In this document: one piece after another, positions 12,135 to 26,032 of the stretch
Layout: each line of letters starts with the position of its first letter
How positions within the stretch are numbered: position 1 is the first letter of the stretch
DNA from: Nomia melanderi
Taxonomy: Eukaryota > Arthropoda > Insecta > Hymenoptera > Halictidae
Assembly: GCF_051020985.1 (NCBI RefSeq)
Contig: NC_135009.1
Location: forward strand, 8,688,606 to 8,752,605
Length of the DNA: 64,000 nt
Direction: 5' to 3'
The notes under the pieces: model-generated
What the model was told of the DNA's origin: nothing
What the model saw: only the letters and a program-made list of their open reading frames with translations
The model's database searches: none
Position numbers and translations under genes: made by a program

Positions 12135-13159
12135 AAGACCGCCACGGAAACGTCCTCGAGATGAGGACTCGGACGAGTCGCTTATCGAATACGACACCGA
12201 CTGTGTCGGAATCCGTTGACGGTCGTTCACTGATCCGCGGGTGAACGACTTCAAAATGAGAACGGGAGTGACCGATACGTACTGTCCCCGACCCGAAGAG
12301 AATCCCTCCCCGGATGTTCCCTGGAAACTGGGTCGAGGTTGAGACACCGTTTTTGACAATCGTCTGTCCCGGTCTGGATGAGGATCATCATTGTATCACG
12401 GATTCGGGAGAGCGTAAGACGAGCAACCGTGATGTTTTTCTTTTTAAACGCAGAGGAGACGCCGGATTTCGGTGCCTGACCGATTTTAGGCGGGTTTTAA
12501 CGAGAGAATGAACGGGGTTCTTGATGGTACAAGCAAACGGAGCTGTTTAATATTTCCCCGGCGCGGACCGAGCGCTTGGAGAACGACAAAAAGCTTCGAA
12601 TCTCGAAGATTTTGGGATGATTTCGGGGAGATCAGGAACATGTGATTCGAAAGACGAAAGGTGTACCCGGGAAAGCGATGGGAAACGATAGAACGTTTTC
12701 CGCAAATGCTGACGATAGTGTGGAGGCGAGGAATAGTGAGGAAATCTCATTGTACTCTAATCAATTCAGCTGGAATCATGATGTCTGTGATTGCGTGGGT
12801 ATGAGAATCGATCGAGCGATTAGCATGCATTTCAAAAGGCTGGTACGCACTTCGAGGGTTCCGGTTAGAAAGCGAGGGAGACATGATATGATACCGTTGC
12901 GAAATGAAATGAATTCAAAATTCAAATGTTTCGAGTAATGGTACCAGTACGAAGTAACTATATGTTTTTCGTTTTTCGATGAAAACCAAAAACATATGCT
13001 GCTAGGCGTATGTATAAATTCGTTACACAGTATTCCCTCGTTAACGGTCGCACAGATCAATATTGATCCCGTTATACGTTAGATGGACACGTGTCCCTCG
13101 TCTTTCTCTCCAGAAACGAAAATTTAAGTCTCCCTCGTTACAAGTATATATATGTATAC

Positions 13160-13198
<39 letters not shown>

Positions 13199-15748
13199 CA
13201 TGTATATATATGTATGTATATATATATATATATACCTCGGCAGGTACGAGTTGGTAACATATAACCAGAGGATATTGTATTTAGCGCCTCAATGTGTTCA
13301 CGCGGAATATATTTTGGCGGGGATATTAAGTAGACATGATATTGCAGTACGTTGTAAAGAAGTAATGTTATCTAGTGCGTGCCAGGCTGAGTACTACTTT
13401 GTCGTAAAGACGTTACCAAGTAGGGGAGCTTTCGACTAGCAAGCTTTCGGAACCATGGAAGATCTGGCGTATTCGTTTTCCACGTTGTCATGTACCAACG
13501 TGAAGCTTCGAAGACTAGGATCATCCACGAGATATAGAAGCCATGGATTTCTTTTTAACGAATTAATCGTCCTATCACTGCCCTGCCACGTGGATTTCGA
13601 TAATTCTATCATATTCTCATACATTCTTCTCTAGCCTCTAATTTAACACAAGAAACAACAAAGCAACGTACAAATTGACCATAACGGAAGATCAAAGCAT
13701 CGAGAAAATACCGAATTCCTATAAGTCACTGGCCGCGACGGCAACAGCGTCATTCAGGCATATCCTTCGAACTGCCGCAATGAATACTGTATTCGTTTAA
13801 CGATTCCGTAATTCGTTTTACTCGACCGGGCACGTGTGCGAGAAGTTCGAATAATCGCCTATATTGCAGCACGCGATTAACCTCAATCACGACCGTTCCC
13901 AGCCCGGCAATTGCTAGCGGCTATACATAGTGGCACGAGTCGAACGCTGTGAAAAGGAATTTAACCAAAACGGGTTGCAAGAATAACCGGATCATCAACG
14001 CGTGTCCCAAGAATGCCACAGATCGACTGACGTAAAAATGTTTGTCACGAGATGCAATGTTGTTTTGTTTTATATTCGCACTTGAAATATTTCTGTGATG
14101 AAGAATAAGCGAGGTTGTACCTTTTATTTGTCATTGTTATATGCGGAAAACATACAAGATATTATTCTGTTTTTGTCGGCATCTCTAAATACAATGTTAA
14201 CATGAATGTTTCAAAGAAACGTGTATTTTGAGTGATTTGCGCAAGGAAATAAAACGCAAAGTATTTTTACATAAATAGCGTTTTGCATTCTGGGCACGTT
14301 CCACGCGACCTAACCGAATCATGAACATCATGTCGCTAGCGTATTTAAGATGCGGCATTGCAATTGTCTGGGTTATGTAAGTAAACGGGAGATTGGTTGA
14401 ATATACGTCGGTGTACTCTAGGAATAGAAAATCATTTCTGTACGGTAGTAATTCGAAATTATATGATCGAAGACGTATTCTTTATTGGAAACCAATGAAT
14501 GCATTTGTTTTTCGCGCAAGGCTTCGAGTATCGCGACAATAATGTTTGAGAATTCGAAGATTCGTTGGATGCGCGCGCGTTTAACTCGAGTCCCAATTTA
14601 ACCAGACGCGGAATTTTTAAACGCGATTGTTTTCGGAAACGACGCCTCAAGCGAAAAACATTTATGTCTTATTTTTCTATTTTATCTATCTTCAAATAAT
14701 CGATGATCACTGCGCGATTTTTATCTTGAATTCTGGAACACTTCGTATTTGTATCGAGATACGTTAGAAATTAAAATTCACGGAAGGAGGAAACGATGCT
14801 TCATTCTGAAACTTGAAATATTTCAGCGTTCGCTTTTATTTATGTAAAAGGTTAAAAATACTTGATTGAACAAAATACTTTAAATATTTGTAAAGAATAT
14901 TAACAACCACAGAAAAGAAAAGAATGTGAGAAATGTTTAAGACAAGTTGCGGTATTACGTGATCGTGAATGAAAGATACCTGCGAATCTAGTTTATTTAT
15001 ATTATCGCATTGATCTCCACCATTTAGTTTTAATAAATGATTAGTGTTCAGATAAACGAGAGAAACGAATTCGTATGGGTGAGAGAATAAATTGTATGTC
15101 GAATGATAGAGAAATTTATTGTAAGATTAAGTACAATGTCAATTATTCTTATTATGATTACTGTTATTGTCATCGTTTGTCACTAGTGAAGTTATTATTA
15201 TCGAATTCGTGATCGCGTTCCCGGCGATAATGGGGATACGTTACGATGGATTCGCTCTCATTAAGACTTGCAGAATCGCAGCGTCGTTGCTATTTATTTT
15301 TTATACTTTTATACATACTGTTTATACGTATTCAAATCGTCTCTACGTTATCAATAAAATTTCTTTTCTCACAAAGACTATTTTAATTTGTAGAGATTCT
15401 TGAATAATCATTTACTACCTCTTAGAAAAAATATTTGAAAATCTCCCCAAAAAATGACAAAAGTAAAGTTACCAACTAAGAAAACAAAAATACATGTGTA
15501 AGTATACCTTCGAAAATAATTACAATATAATTTAACAGTTTCGACAACCTAACGCGTTTACAGTTGGGTCTTATGATTTCACAGTATAACCGTCACAATT
15601 GTCATTTCTTTTTCTCCACTTATTAAAAATCACGTGTTTTCAATTTCAAATTAATATGAGAAAGTGGAATCAATTAAATTGTGGAGGAATCATTGAAAAT
15701 AATATTAAATGTTAATTGTTTTGTGACATTTAAAAATATAACCTAATC
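12135..15748. other. Intergenic; 3' untranslated region plus no gene seen
   Basis: The first few hundred bases are probably the 3' untranslated region of the PPxY gene. I see no other exon. The stretch holds a short hairpin at 12960-12997 (ATATGTTTTT and its complement) and a microsatellite at 13145-13234. Confidence 0.5.
13145..13234. repeat. TATATG/TA microsatellite
   Basis: About seven TATATG units are followed by TATG and pure TA units. The apparent open frames here (tyrosine, isoleucine, cysteine and valine repeats) are artefacts of the repeat. Confidence 0.9.
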
Positions 15749-17171
15749 ATGGATTATATAGGTGAGGTAATAGCCCTCGGAATTGACAGTGTCATTTTTG
15801 GTATATGTTTAAAGCAATTTTTCCATTGCAAAAACACAATCTTAGCAGTCAAGGTAAACACAACTTTTGTTATTGTTGTTGTCCTTTACGCAATCTTGTA
15901 TAAATTTACTACTTTTTGGAACCTAACCTTATTACATGATTAATACAATACAATAATCGTTGTACAGAATTTTAACAGTGTATAGAATAATGCGTGTAAT
16001 GTTTAAAAGTGCCTCAAAACGGTCAGTTTCTCCACAGGATGCAGAGTTTCACGAAGTCGGTTCAAAGCTGGAAAGTCTTCTCAATAAATGTCCTGATAAC
16101 AAAATAGATTATGTAGCTATCAGAGGTATTGTTAAACCTTTAGGAGAACCATTAACTAGTATTAACAATAAAAAGATAACTGGCGTTGTTCAAAAGCTGA
16201 AAATTAAGGAACATGTAGTAGCTAGGACTACTGCTGGTTTCTGGTGCGTTTAAATATGTAATACGATAAAACATATTCTTTTAAAATTAGAAATTATTGA
16301 TTTTCTTACTTCTAGGTCAGATCAAGAACATACCGTTCATAAAGTATATAATACTGTACCATTTGCTTTACAACATGGGTCTCACTCTGTAGAAGTATTA
16401 GAACCATTATCAGCAGATATTTTAGATATGGATGTAGTGTCCAATACTTTTGAACCTACTGTTCCATCTTTTGCAGATCACTTGTGGGGTTTTGTCACAG
16501 GTTAAAAACATATAATGTGTTATTGTAAATTATGGTTTTACTGAATATTTCTTGACATTAGAACTTTTTATTCATTTTAGGTATACGCCAACGTGGTTTA
16601 CAATCCACAGAAGAATTACTCCGTGAAGGTGCCCTTATCACAGGTGTAGGTGAATTATCAAGAAGTACATCTAAAACACTTACGTTACAACCACCAAAGA
16701 ATGGAATGCCATTTTATTTAACAACCATGTCAATTAGTTCATTACTTAAAAAATTAGATCATCGTAAAAGAACATACAGGTAAACTCAGTGTTTAGCCTT
16801 TGTAATGTATTAGTGTTCCTTATGTTATTACATTTTATTTCAGATTTTTAAGTTTGATGTTTGGTGCGATCGGATTATTAATCGGTGGAATAGTACTTCG
16901 GCGTTATTGGAAAGATAGAACAGAACAAAGATTAACAGAAGAATTGAGACAATCTCTGTCTGAATCCCGAAGAGAAAGAAGGCAAAGAGTAAGGGATACT
17001 GATCTTAGGGAGGATCAGATATGCGTTGTTTGCCGCATAAATCCTCGTGAAATTATTCTTCTTCCTTGTGGACATGTTTGCTTATGCGAAGATTGTTCGG
17101 ACGACATTACAAATGATTGTCCTGTTTGTAGAACGCGAATTACACAAAAAGCTGCCGCCTATATAATTTAA
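15749..17171 (+). CDS. Mul1: Mitochondrial E3 ubiquitin/SUMO ligase MUL1 (MAPL)
   Basis: Five coding exons give 340 residues: 15749-15853, 16038-16243, 16316-16500, 16581-16779 and 16844-17171. The protein sits in the mitochondrial outer membrane with its RING in the cytosol, where the family ubiquitinates mitofusin and other targets in mitochondrial quality control. The first membrane segment is near residues 4-24. A BAM/GIDE domain follows, with VPFALQHG, IRQRGLQSTEE and GALITGVGEL, and a second membrane segment lies at about 235-250 (LMFGAIGLLIGGIVL). A C-terminal C3HC4 RING starts at C292 (CVVC ... CGHVCLCEDC ... CPVC). The start matches the insect N-terminus (MDYIGEVIALGID). The acceptor at 16038 was chosen because it keeps phase and the expected length; earlier AGs give stops or the wrong phase. 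The gene converges on Ctu1 with about 200 bp between stop codons. Confidence 0.95.
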
Positions 17172-17369
17172 GATCAGTGTGACAGTAAAATTTTTAACTT
17201 CTATTTGTAGATCCACAAGTCATAAAGAATGATCATTAGTATCAAAATGGATCTAAGAGCTTATATGTTTTTAATAAGCTTTTATTTAATTATGTGAGGA
17301 GTATAAAGAAAAATTAGAATATACAAGATATATTTTGATTTATTATTCATTTGAATATATATAAAAATG

Positions 17370-18804
17370 TCAAAATTCTAAAGCTTTGAGTTTATCTTTT
17401 TTAGTATCTTCATTTTCATCCTTTTCACTTGCACTACTTGCAACCGAGTTAAATGAGTCCATCATCCGCTTAACTTTATTGCTCTTCCCAATACCAAGTT
17501 TTGGTAATCCCCTGTTCAAACCTTCTAACATGATGCAAGCTTTACATATCTCTTGACTTGAAACAAATCCACAACGAGTGCAATTCCTTCGTTCTGGCAT
17601 TTTAACGGTATCTTTCACTTGTAATGTTTCCCCTGAAACAGAATACATTGGTTACATATTAATTACCAATAATAATTTTGACATAACAATTATGCTATAA
17701 TTTCATTTACCAGAATGTATTATATCTAATATGGATGAAGGTCTAATTCTTTCCAAATCTTTGAGGAAGGTTCTTGCATGACCTCTATATGCATTTGGTG
17801 CAAATACACATTCAGTTGAGAAATATACCAAATGTTTGAAATATGCATACATTACAATCTCTTTCTCATAGGCATACTTAAGTGGCTTACATCGTTTTAT
17901 ACAATCTGCTCCTGCCTATATTGTAAAAGATACATTATTATTATTAGAATGAGATACTTACATAAATTTACATTCTCTAAAAGTGACTTTTACAGTAATG
18001 ATTGAAGTACATCTCTGTAGCCTTGCAATATCCCCTCGTAGAATATTCATGAGAACTGTTTCTGCTATATCATCAGCATTATGACCTGTTGCAATGCAGT
18101 CCACACCTAAGAGAGCAGCTCCCCTATCCAATGCTTGTCTTCGAAAAACACCACAAAAAGTACAATTATTTTTTTTACCTATCTAAAATAAAATGAATAT
18201 TAGACAAGTATAAGTATAATAATATATAAGTATAATAAAAAAAAAGAAAGTACTTCTGCTACAATTTCATCCATACTCCACCCATATAATTCTTTGTAAG
18301 ATAATATTTTTAATGGTAACCCATAGTCATTTTTATTTTGTTCAACTGTTTTTAAACTATCATCCCTATATCCTGGAATGAGACAAATCTTTTACAAAAT
18401 TGTGTCAACTTTATGATATTATAACATTGTTTTTATTACATCATACCAGTAATTCCTTCATCGATGGACAAAAGAAATAATTCAATGCCATATTTATATT
18501 TCTCATTTAAGGTTTTTAATACATATGCAAGTACCGTTGAGTCTTTTCCTCCTGACGCTCCAATAGCAACTTTATCTCCAGGTTTGAACAATTTACCCGC
18601 TGTAATAGTGTAATGAATTTCAGATTCAAAAGCTAAGAAAAAACATTCTTTACATAGAGCATGTCCAGTTTTTGGTCTCTGCAATTAAATGAATTATATG
18701 AATTTAAAACATTTTTAATTAATCCTACAAATACTTGAAATAATTATTTATCTTACTTTGAGAACAGCATCTTTGCCACACTTTCTTGAACATGGAATTG
18801 GCAT
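17370..18804 (-). CDS. Ctu1: Cytoplasmic tRNA 2-thiolation protein 1 (Ncs6/ATPBD3)
   Basis: Six exons in gene order give 351 residues: 18757-18804, 18447-18678, 18254-18372, 17994-18182, 17711-17915 and 17370-17632. With CTU2 and the sulfur carrier Urm1, the enzyme adenylates and thiolates the wobble uridine of cytosolic Lys, Glu and Gln tRNAs. The PP-loop ATP-binding motif SGGKDS is at about 58-63. Zinc-type cysteines sit at C5, C9, C25 and C28, and the catalytic-type CTFC is at 140-143 with FRRQALDRGA after it. TGHNADD and RGHAR are further family signatures. The C-terminal zinc ribbon has CTRC ... CKAC followed by LEGLNRGLPKLGIGK. The start ATG at 18804 gives the usual MPIPCSRKC-type N-terminus. 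The last residues are acidic and lysine-rich, as is common for the variable tail. All family residues I can recall are present, so it should be active. Confidence 0.95.
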
Positions 18805-19162
18805 TTTGATTAAAAACTTATAACTTCACTGTATTTTCTATACTTTGTCCATATCACACATACACGACAAAATGTTTATAATAATACCTTATTTAGTAAC
18901 TTAAACACTCTTACATTCTTTTAATATTTCAGTTTAAACACGTGACTAAATCCTCACATAGGTTATGAATTTTAATAATAAGAATAGTCCATTTCATTGC
19001 TAGTACTCTATTAAGTTTTAATTTTATTTAAATCAAATACGCTTTTTATATTATGACACATATCAGAATCATAAAGTTTAATTAATTTATACAAAAAACT
19101 ACAAGATATTTTTAATTATTTGAATGTATTTGTAGCTTATGTGTAATAAGCTTTTATAGAAT

Positions 19163-19420
19163 TTAATCTTCTGGCTTTTCTGGAGGCGGACCACAAGGTT
19201 GTAACATTTTTTCCATAAGATTAAATCGAACGCGTGCTTTTGCTTCGTTTTCAGCAATGGCAAAGAAATTTAATAAATCATAATGTCCCATGTAAGAACT
19301 GCAAGAATCACGATGCTGATTTACAAGCCATTCGAACTTTGTTGTGTCAGCATGGCCTGTACCAATATACTTTGACTGTAAATGTTCTAACTGACTGTGA
19401 ATGTTATAACGTTCCCCCAT
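19163..19420 (-). CDS. Sf3b5: Splicing factor 3B subunit 5 (SF3b10)
   Basis: This single-exon gene of 85 residues is almost identical to the family across animals (IHSQLEHLQSKYIGTGHADT, WLVNQHRDS, then FNLMEKMLQPCGPP). The protein is a small structural part of the SF3b complex of the U2 snRNP, binding SF3B1 and SF3B3 during branch-site recognition, and it also occurs in SAGA. Length matches the family (about 86). It lies on the same strand as Ctu1, with about 360 bp between its stop codon and the Ctu1 start. The compact setting is typical of housekeeping genes. No oddity is seen. Confidence 0.97.
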   Translation of the reverse strand: MGERYNIHSQLEHLQSKYIGTGHADTTKFEWLVNQHRDSCSSYMGHYDLLNFFAIAENEAKARVRFNLMEKMLQPCGPPPEKPED

Positions 19421-21222
19421 ATTTTTTTATAACAAACGTGAAAACACTGCGCAAAGAACTTATTCCATATAGTCTTTTAATATCTTTAATATTTTCAGAC
19501 TTATTTTTTGCCCTCCAAGTCAATCACAGATCAAACAGTAACGTTTTGACCTGAATTTATCAAATAATCAGAGTAGAATGCTTCACATCAAATGCATAAT
19601 GCTGAATTCGCATGTACCCAAAATGTAATGGAAAATAAAATATTTGAAAAGCGTAATACGAAGTATTTCGTGAGTGAAAAAGCAAGTTTTTACAATACAT
19701 TGAATACAAACTAAATAAATATTTTATTCGCACAAACGTTCGAATGGTGTAACTTGTGTTACGTAGTAAAATTTTGGAACAATACATTTTTTTATAGTAA
19801 CTGTATACGTAATATTACGTAAAATATTACTTTTACAATATTAAAATATTGTTAAAATATGTTTAAAACGTAATACGAAAAATAAAATTTTAAGATTGTC
19901 TTTCTACAACAAAAGTTTAAGTCTATACCTGCAAGTATAAAATGCCTGGTTTATTCTTGTAACATTTACTTTTAAATATATAATTACAAATATATTTGTA
20001 TTTATAAATAGTTATAACGTGTAAATTTAACGTGGCCAATTGTATTGAGTGAAACAAGTATTTAGGATTATCCACAATTTTGGTTGTTCTCCATCATATC
20101 GAAAGAGTGCAGCACATGTCGCATGTTACGTCAGACAATAATGACGTGCTAATGGTTAATGGCTTCTACTTACTGAGCTACCTTTATGAGAAAGCCAAAT
20201 ACAATCCAAAGAAAATTCATGAGATATGATGCATCGGCTAGTAAAATTATAAAAATATGATTGCCTGAACATTTAATTGTTACGATACCTATTAATTTTT
20301 ATTAAATTTTTCTCGTGGCCTACGAAATATGTGTTGAAACCTTTAACGGAGCAACGAACGTAACCATTACACTTATCGCTACGTTGGACCCAGTCCGATG
20401 CAAAGGAACCCAACATTCAGCGTGATTTCACAAGATTTATATTGCACGTAAGTAGTAATATTCGTCATTGATTAAAAAATTTCTCGAAAACGGTAAATAA
20501 CTTTCTTTTGCAAAAACTGGGCAACTCCCTTGCCACCCAGTCTTTAATAATGGCGGCTGTGCTAGGTCGACCAAAAAATTATTTTCGACAAAATGTTCCT
20601 TAAAGGAACGAGTCATAGATTTATATCGAATAAATTCTTTCACATTTACTTCTAAAATATTGTGGTTTACTCAAATTTTACGCTGTCTTTTATGCTTTTT
20701 AACGGATCATGTTATTCGAAAGTATTGTTATGTCGACTAAACTATACATGTGCATGTTCATGTGTGATTGTTATGTATGTGTGTTTTATCCATGACGATC
20801 AGTATCAAAGTATTGAAGAGTGCAGAAATAATTATAATGCTTCGAAACTTTTTTCATTATTTAATATAACACTAGGTATTAAAAATACTTGATTGTTTTT
20901 AAGTAACAGTCACATATTTCTGTACTTATTTTTCAACTAGAAATATTTGAAGATGTAATTTCATTAGTTATGGAGTTTTGCATATTATCTATGTAAATAA
21001 TATGTATAATAATAATAATAATAATTCTTATTTTTATGTACTTTTAATATTATACTTTTTTAGTTCTGTTAGGAATATATTTTGTGAAATTTGTAAACTT
21101 GAGAAAGATACTAACAATATTTGGAGTTTCTATATAATTTTATGAAATAATATGATATTAATCTATATGTAATATCTGTTATTTTTAAATATTAAAATAT
21201 TTGTTCATTTTTAGTAGGTGAC
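19421..21222. other. Upstream region shared by Sf3b5 (-) and Cdk12 (+); no coding gene seen
   Basis: The two genes diverge from this 1.8-kb stretch. It holds CRE-like half sites TTACGTCA (20126) and TGACGTG (20142), and ATGGCGGC at 20550. A good splice acceptor, CATTTTTAG, ends at 21214, eight bases before the Cdk12 start, implying at least one 5' untranslated exon upstream. Short open frames here have no recognisable content. Confidence 0.5.
20547..20557 (+). promoter_or_regulatory. Candidate promoter motif ATGGCGGC
   Basis: TAATAATGGCGGCTG lies about 670 bp upstream of the Cdk12 start codon. It could mark a 5' exon joined to the acceptor at 21214. YY1-like motifs of this form cluster near transcription starts; the link here is inference. 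Confidence 0.3.
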
Positions 21223-24200
21223 ATGCCTAGCAGTCGTGATATCGAACGAGCTGAACGTAATGGAAGATTTCGATCACGTAGACGGGACAGCACAGGTAGC
21301 GATATAAATAGACATAACTTTGAAAGTACTGATAAGAAACACAGGAGACATGGAAAAAGTAAGAGTTCTGGAAAGAAGAAGAAAAAGAGATCTAGAGATA
21401 AATCTATAGAAAATGTACCAACTGTAGCTTCTTCCATTGTTAAGCCTTTGGTTGAATACTCAGATGTGAGTAGTGAAGATCTGTCGGAACCAGAAGCAGG
21501 GGAGATTCAGTCAGAAGATAGTAGGGGTAATAGTTATACAGACGGAGAAGTACCTGAAACAGTTTTACAGAGACGTTATTATGGCGGGAGTCCGGTGCGT
21601 GCTCTTGGAGCATCACCCATTAGTCTTTCACCATCTCCACCAGTTCAGCATAGGCATTCTGGCAGACATTTTTCACCAAATGAACAACAGCCTTCAACGA
21701 TGCATGGAGGTACACCTGAGTATGAAGAAGAGTCTAGACGCTATGCAAGGAGAAAAGAGAAGAAACATAAACGAGAAAAGAAAAAGAAAAGAAGTCTTAG
21801 TCCTTCATCCAGCTCTGGAAAAAAGAAAAAACGGAAGTCTAAAAGACATTCTCATAGTATGAGTCCTCATCGTATTCCGGATGAAATTATCATAAGTCCG
21901 GAGCATGAAAAACCAGTTGGAAATTGGTCAGAGTCTCCACCTTTACCACTGAAAGATAGTACTTCACCAATCTCACCTGCAACACCCCAAGAGCAAAGAT
22001 GTTTAAGTGATGTTGAACTTGAAATATCCAGGCAACCCCGAAATGTAACACCTCCACCTCTTCCTCCAAGACCAACAGAATCCCCTCATACCCCTTTGTT
22101 ACCGCCAAGAACAACAACGCCAGAAAGTAATAAAGTAAATTTATCTATAATAAAACATACTCCTGAAAGACAGAAACATAGTCCTAGTATTCACACTCGA
22201 CGTAGCAGCATTAGTCCGGGGCCAGCAATGAGTTCTAGTCGTAGAAGACCTCATAGCCCAAGCCCACCATCAAGACGAAGAGACCACAGTCCAGCAAGAA
22301 GAAGAGATTTCAGTCCAAGTCCAATGGTACATAGACTTAGGCACAGCCCTAGTCCTTCGAGGAGACGAGAATTTAGTCCGAGTCCTGTCAGTCATCGACG
22401 TAGGGGAGATCCTGTTAGCTCTCCACCATCGAGTAAACGCCGAAGACGAGACGAATCCGACCGACGACACAGACATCATGAAAAAGATAGAAGAGATAAA
22501 AGAAAATCTAGATCAACTAGAAGTCCTACTGGAAGCAGGTATGTTATATTTAGAAGTTAAAATAGTTATATATTAAAAGTTAAAAAATTATTTACTTTTT
22601 ATTATAAGTAAGATAAATTATTTTCCAGGTTACATTTACCTCTTTCTCGTTCACGATCTCGAAGTCCTGGAAGATGGCGAAAGATTCAGTCACGTTCAAG
22701 GTCACGTTCGCGCAGACGAAGTCGTACTCCAAAGAAATCTCGTTCTCCTAGCAAGTCTCACAAGTCGACCAGGAAACACAAGTCAAAAAGCCCTCGTCCT
22801 TCTAGAATACCTTCCCCTTCTCCTCATAGACCCAGACCAAGGAGTCCAACAGCGAGAAATCTCAGTTTACAAGCAAAAATTAGTGAAACTAGTTTATTTG
22901 CTGAGTTAGTAAAAGACAGAAATATGAGAGAGTTGGCATATAAGAAATTACAGGCAGCTAAAGAAAAAGCTGTTAATCAGGACGAAGTTCAAATCATAGA
23001 GGGCACCGACGATAAAGATGCCAGCAATACATCCTCTGAAAATAAAGCTTCCACTGATAATAAAGATAAATACATAAATCATAAAGACCAAGTGAAGGGA
23101 ACAAGCGAAAACATGAAATCTGTTGATGTTGTGGATATTCCTGTTCCAGTCTCAGACGATAATGGAATTGCGGGAAAGACACCTCCATTGCCCATGACAC
23201 AATGTTTCAGTGCATCGAACTTAATGCCTGGAGGTAATCAGCCTCCATCTGTTGTATATACTTCACCTACGACCACTACGTCTAATAATTGTCCAGTGAC
23301 TGTTACAAGTAGTCCAAGTTTTCCAGCTGTTACCAATGTACAAGCACCCCCATTGCCACAATCTGATCCTGCGAACGCGTCATGTTTATCACAAGCCTCT
23401 ATGCCAGTGCCTATCCCTGTACCAGTACCTGTTCTACCCAACTTATCTGTTCCACCGCCACCAATACCAATTCCAGTTCCAGCACCTAATACGGCCATGT
23501 CTAAATTCAATCCTCCTAATAACTTAGTTCCTCTTAAGTCTGTAGATCCCCCTAAACCCCCTATCGTGGCATTCAAGACAAAAAGTTTGTCACGGTTACC
23601 ATTACCACCTGGAATTAATCAAAATGATTTGGAGAGTATAGACTCGCCGCCGAGTAGATCTCCAAGCCCACCTAGCAAGGCGCAAATGAAGTTCCCTGCA
23701 TCAACTCCGAAACCACCGCAGAAGAAGAGTATTAAAGATTTGCCTATGCCTCCAGGTATATCGATATATTTTTATGGTACTATATGATTATGAATAATTT
23801 TGAGGCTGTTTGTAATAATGTGTATTGTTAATCTATAGTAGTTCCAGGGTCAGAAGACTTAAGTGGAGAAGATGATCCCAATGCAACACCGCCGCGTACA
23901 AAGGTCGAACGTGTTCCACCGAAACCGAAGTTGAAGAGACCAAAAATCCTTAAACGCCGAAGCTCCAGAAATTGTCACACACCTATGTCAGCTTCGGGTG
24001 GTAAAGACTGGGGAGAACGCTGCGTTGACGTATTCGAAGTTATCGCCCAGATAGGAGAAGGTACTTACGGCCAAGTTTACAAAGCTCAAGATAAACGGGC
24101 TAATGTACTTGTTGCACTGAAGAAAGTCCGTTTGGAAAACGAGAAAGAAGGATTTCCGATTACGGCAGTACGTGAAATAAAAATTTTGCGACAGTTGAAT

Positions 24201-26000
24201 CACAAAAATATTGTCAATTTAAGAGAAATAGTCACTGACAAACAAGATGCCTTAGACTTCAGAAAGGTACTTCATTAAAATGCGTATGTACTATGGTCAG
24301 ACACATTAAATATAAATCACTTTGTATATCTGCTTTTTATAGGACAAAGGATCGTTCTATCTTGTGTTCGAGTACATGGATCACGATTTAATGGGTCTTT
24401 TAGAATCTGGGATGGTCGATTTCAATGAAATGAATAATGCAAGCATTATGAAGCAATTATTAGACGGTTTAAATTACTGCCACAGTAAAAACTTTTTACA
24501 CAGGGATATAAAGTGTTCAAACATATTGATGAACAATAAGTACGTAACGTGTAATTACGGACATGATACATAATTTTGCCTTTATTATTTTACGGTTTGA
24601 CTTTTATAGAGGAGAAGTAAAGTTAGCAGACTTTGGACTTGCAAGACTTTATAATGCCGAAGATAGGCAGCGCCCTTACACAAATAAAGTTATTACTTTA
24701 TGGTATAGACCACCTGAACTGTTATTAGGTGAAGAACGTTATGGACCTGCGATAGATGTTTGGAGTTGTGGTTGTATTTTAGGAGAACTGTTTTCTAAAA
24801 AGCCGCTATTCCAGGTATGAAAATGAAATATTGAGCAAAAAGTATAGAATAATTATCCTTGGGATCATTTTTTTGCCAGGCGAACGTAGAGATGATGCAA
24901 TTGGAAATGATCTCCAGAGTTTGCGGCACACCGACTCCAGCCGTTTGGCCTTCTGTGATAAAATTGCCATTGTGGCACACACTCAAGCCAAAAAAATCAC
25001 ATAGAAGACGCTTACGAGAAGATTTCTCGTTCATGCCGGCTCCAGCTTTGGATCTACTAGATAAAATGTTAGAATTAGATCCTGAAAAGCGAATAACGGC
25101 TGCTGATGCACTTAAAAGTGCTTGGCTAAAAAATGTTCAACCTGAGCAGTATGTTTTCTTTTTACGTTTCACTATATTTCTGAAGAGAATATTTCATTTA
25201 TTCGGTTGCAAATTAAAGTACAGAGATAGAATTCTAACTTATAAGACTGTACTTTCGTCATAGTTTATTAAGGTCTTCGATTCGTCTGTTTGTAAAATAT
25301 ACATTTATCATATAACAAATTAGGATGCCGGCGCCACAACTACCTACTTGGCAAGATTGTCATGAGCTTTGGAGTAAAAAACGAAGACGTCAGTTGCGAG
25401 AACAACAAGAGAGCTCTGCAGGAAAGATACCTTTGCTACCTCTTCCAAATAAAGGAGGTCCCCATAAGGCTATTGAAGATCTATCAGATGTCGGGGGGTG
25501 AGTAGCCGTAGAGAGACATATTCGCACAAACTGGGACGCGATCCAGTACTGACCAGATACTAATTGCTTACACACGTAGATGGCTGTGTACTGCAGTTGT
25601 GCTTAGCATTTATTTTTTTTTCTTAGCAGAGTGCGTTGTTTTTGGAATATTATTTAAAAGAATGGAAACGTAACCGTTGTAGTAATCTTATTTCCCATCG
25701 TCCGTTTGCATGTGACTTTCAATAATGGATAAAATTAAGTTAATTTTAGTTTGATTTGCAGTCGTTCAAACACGACGATGGCAATAGTGCAGAACAGTGG
25801 ATTATTATAAATACAGAAAAAATGTACAACATCGTTCTCTTAATAAGTTTTGTCATGATTCATATCTTTCAAACACAAGAAAACGCTATGAATGTACTAG
25901 TGAAACAGAAAATTCACGGCGATATGTTTTGTGACACCAACAAATATTATACGACACTTTACATCTTACGTGATTACATATTCAAACACAATGATATATG

Positions 26001-26032
<32 letters not shown>

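Noticed and set aside
11829..12359. 176-codon open frame on the minus strand
   Set aside because: It lies antisense to PPxY exon 2; its openness follows from the GC-rich codon use of the real gene, and it has no recognisable domain.
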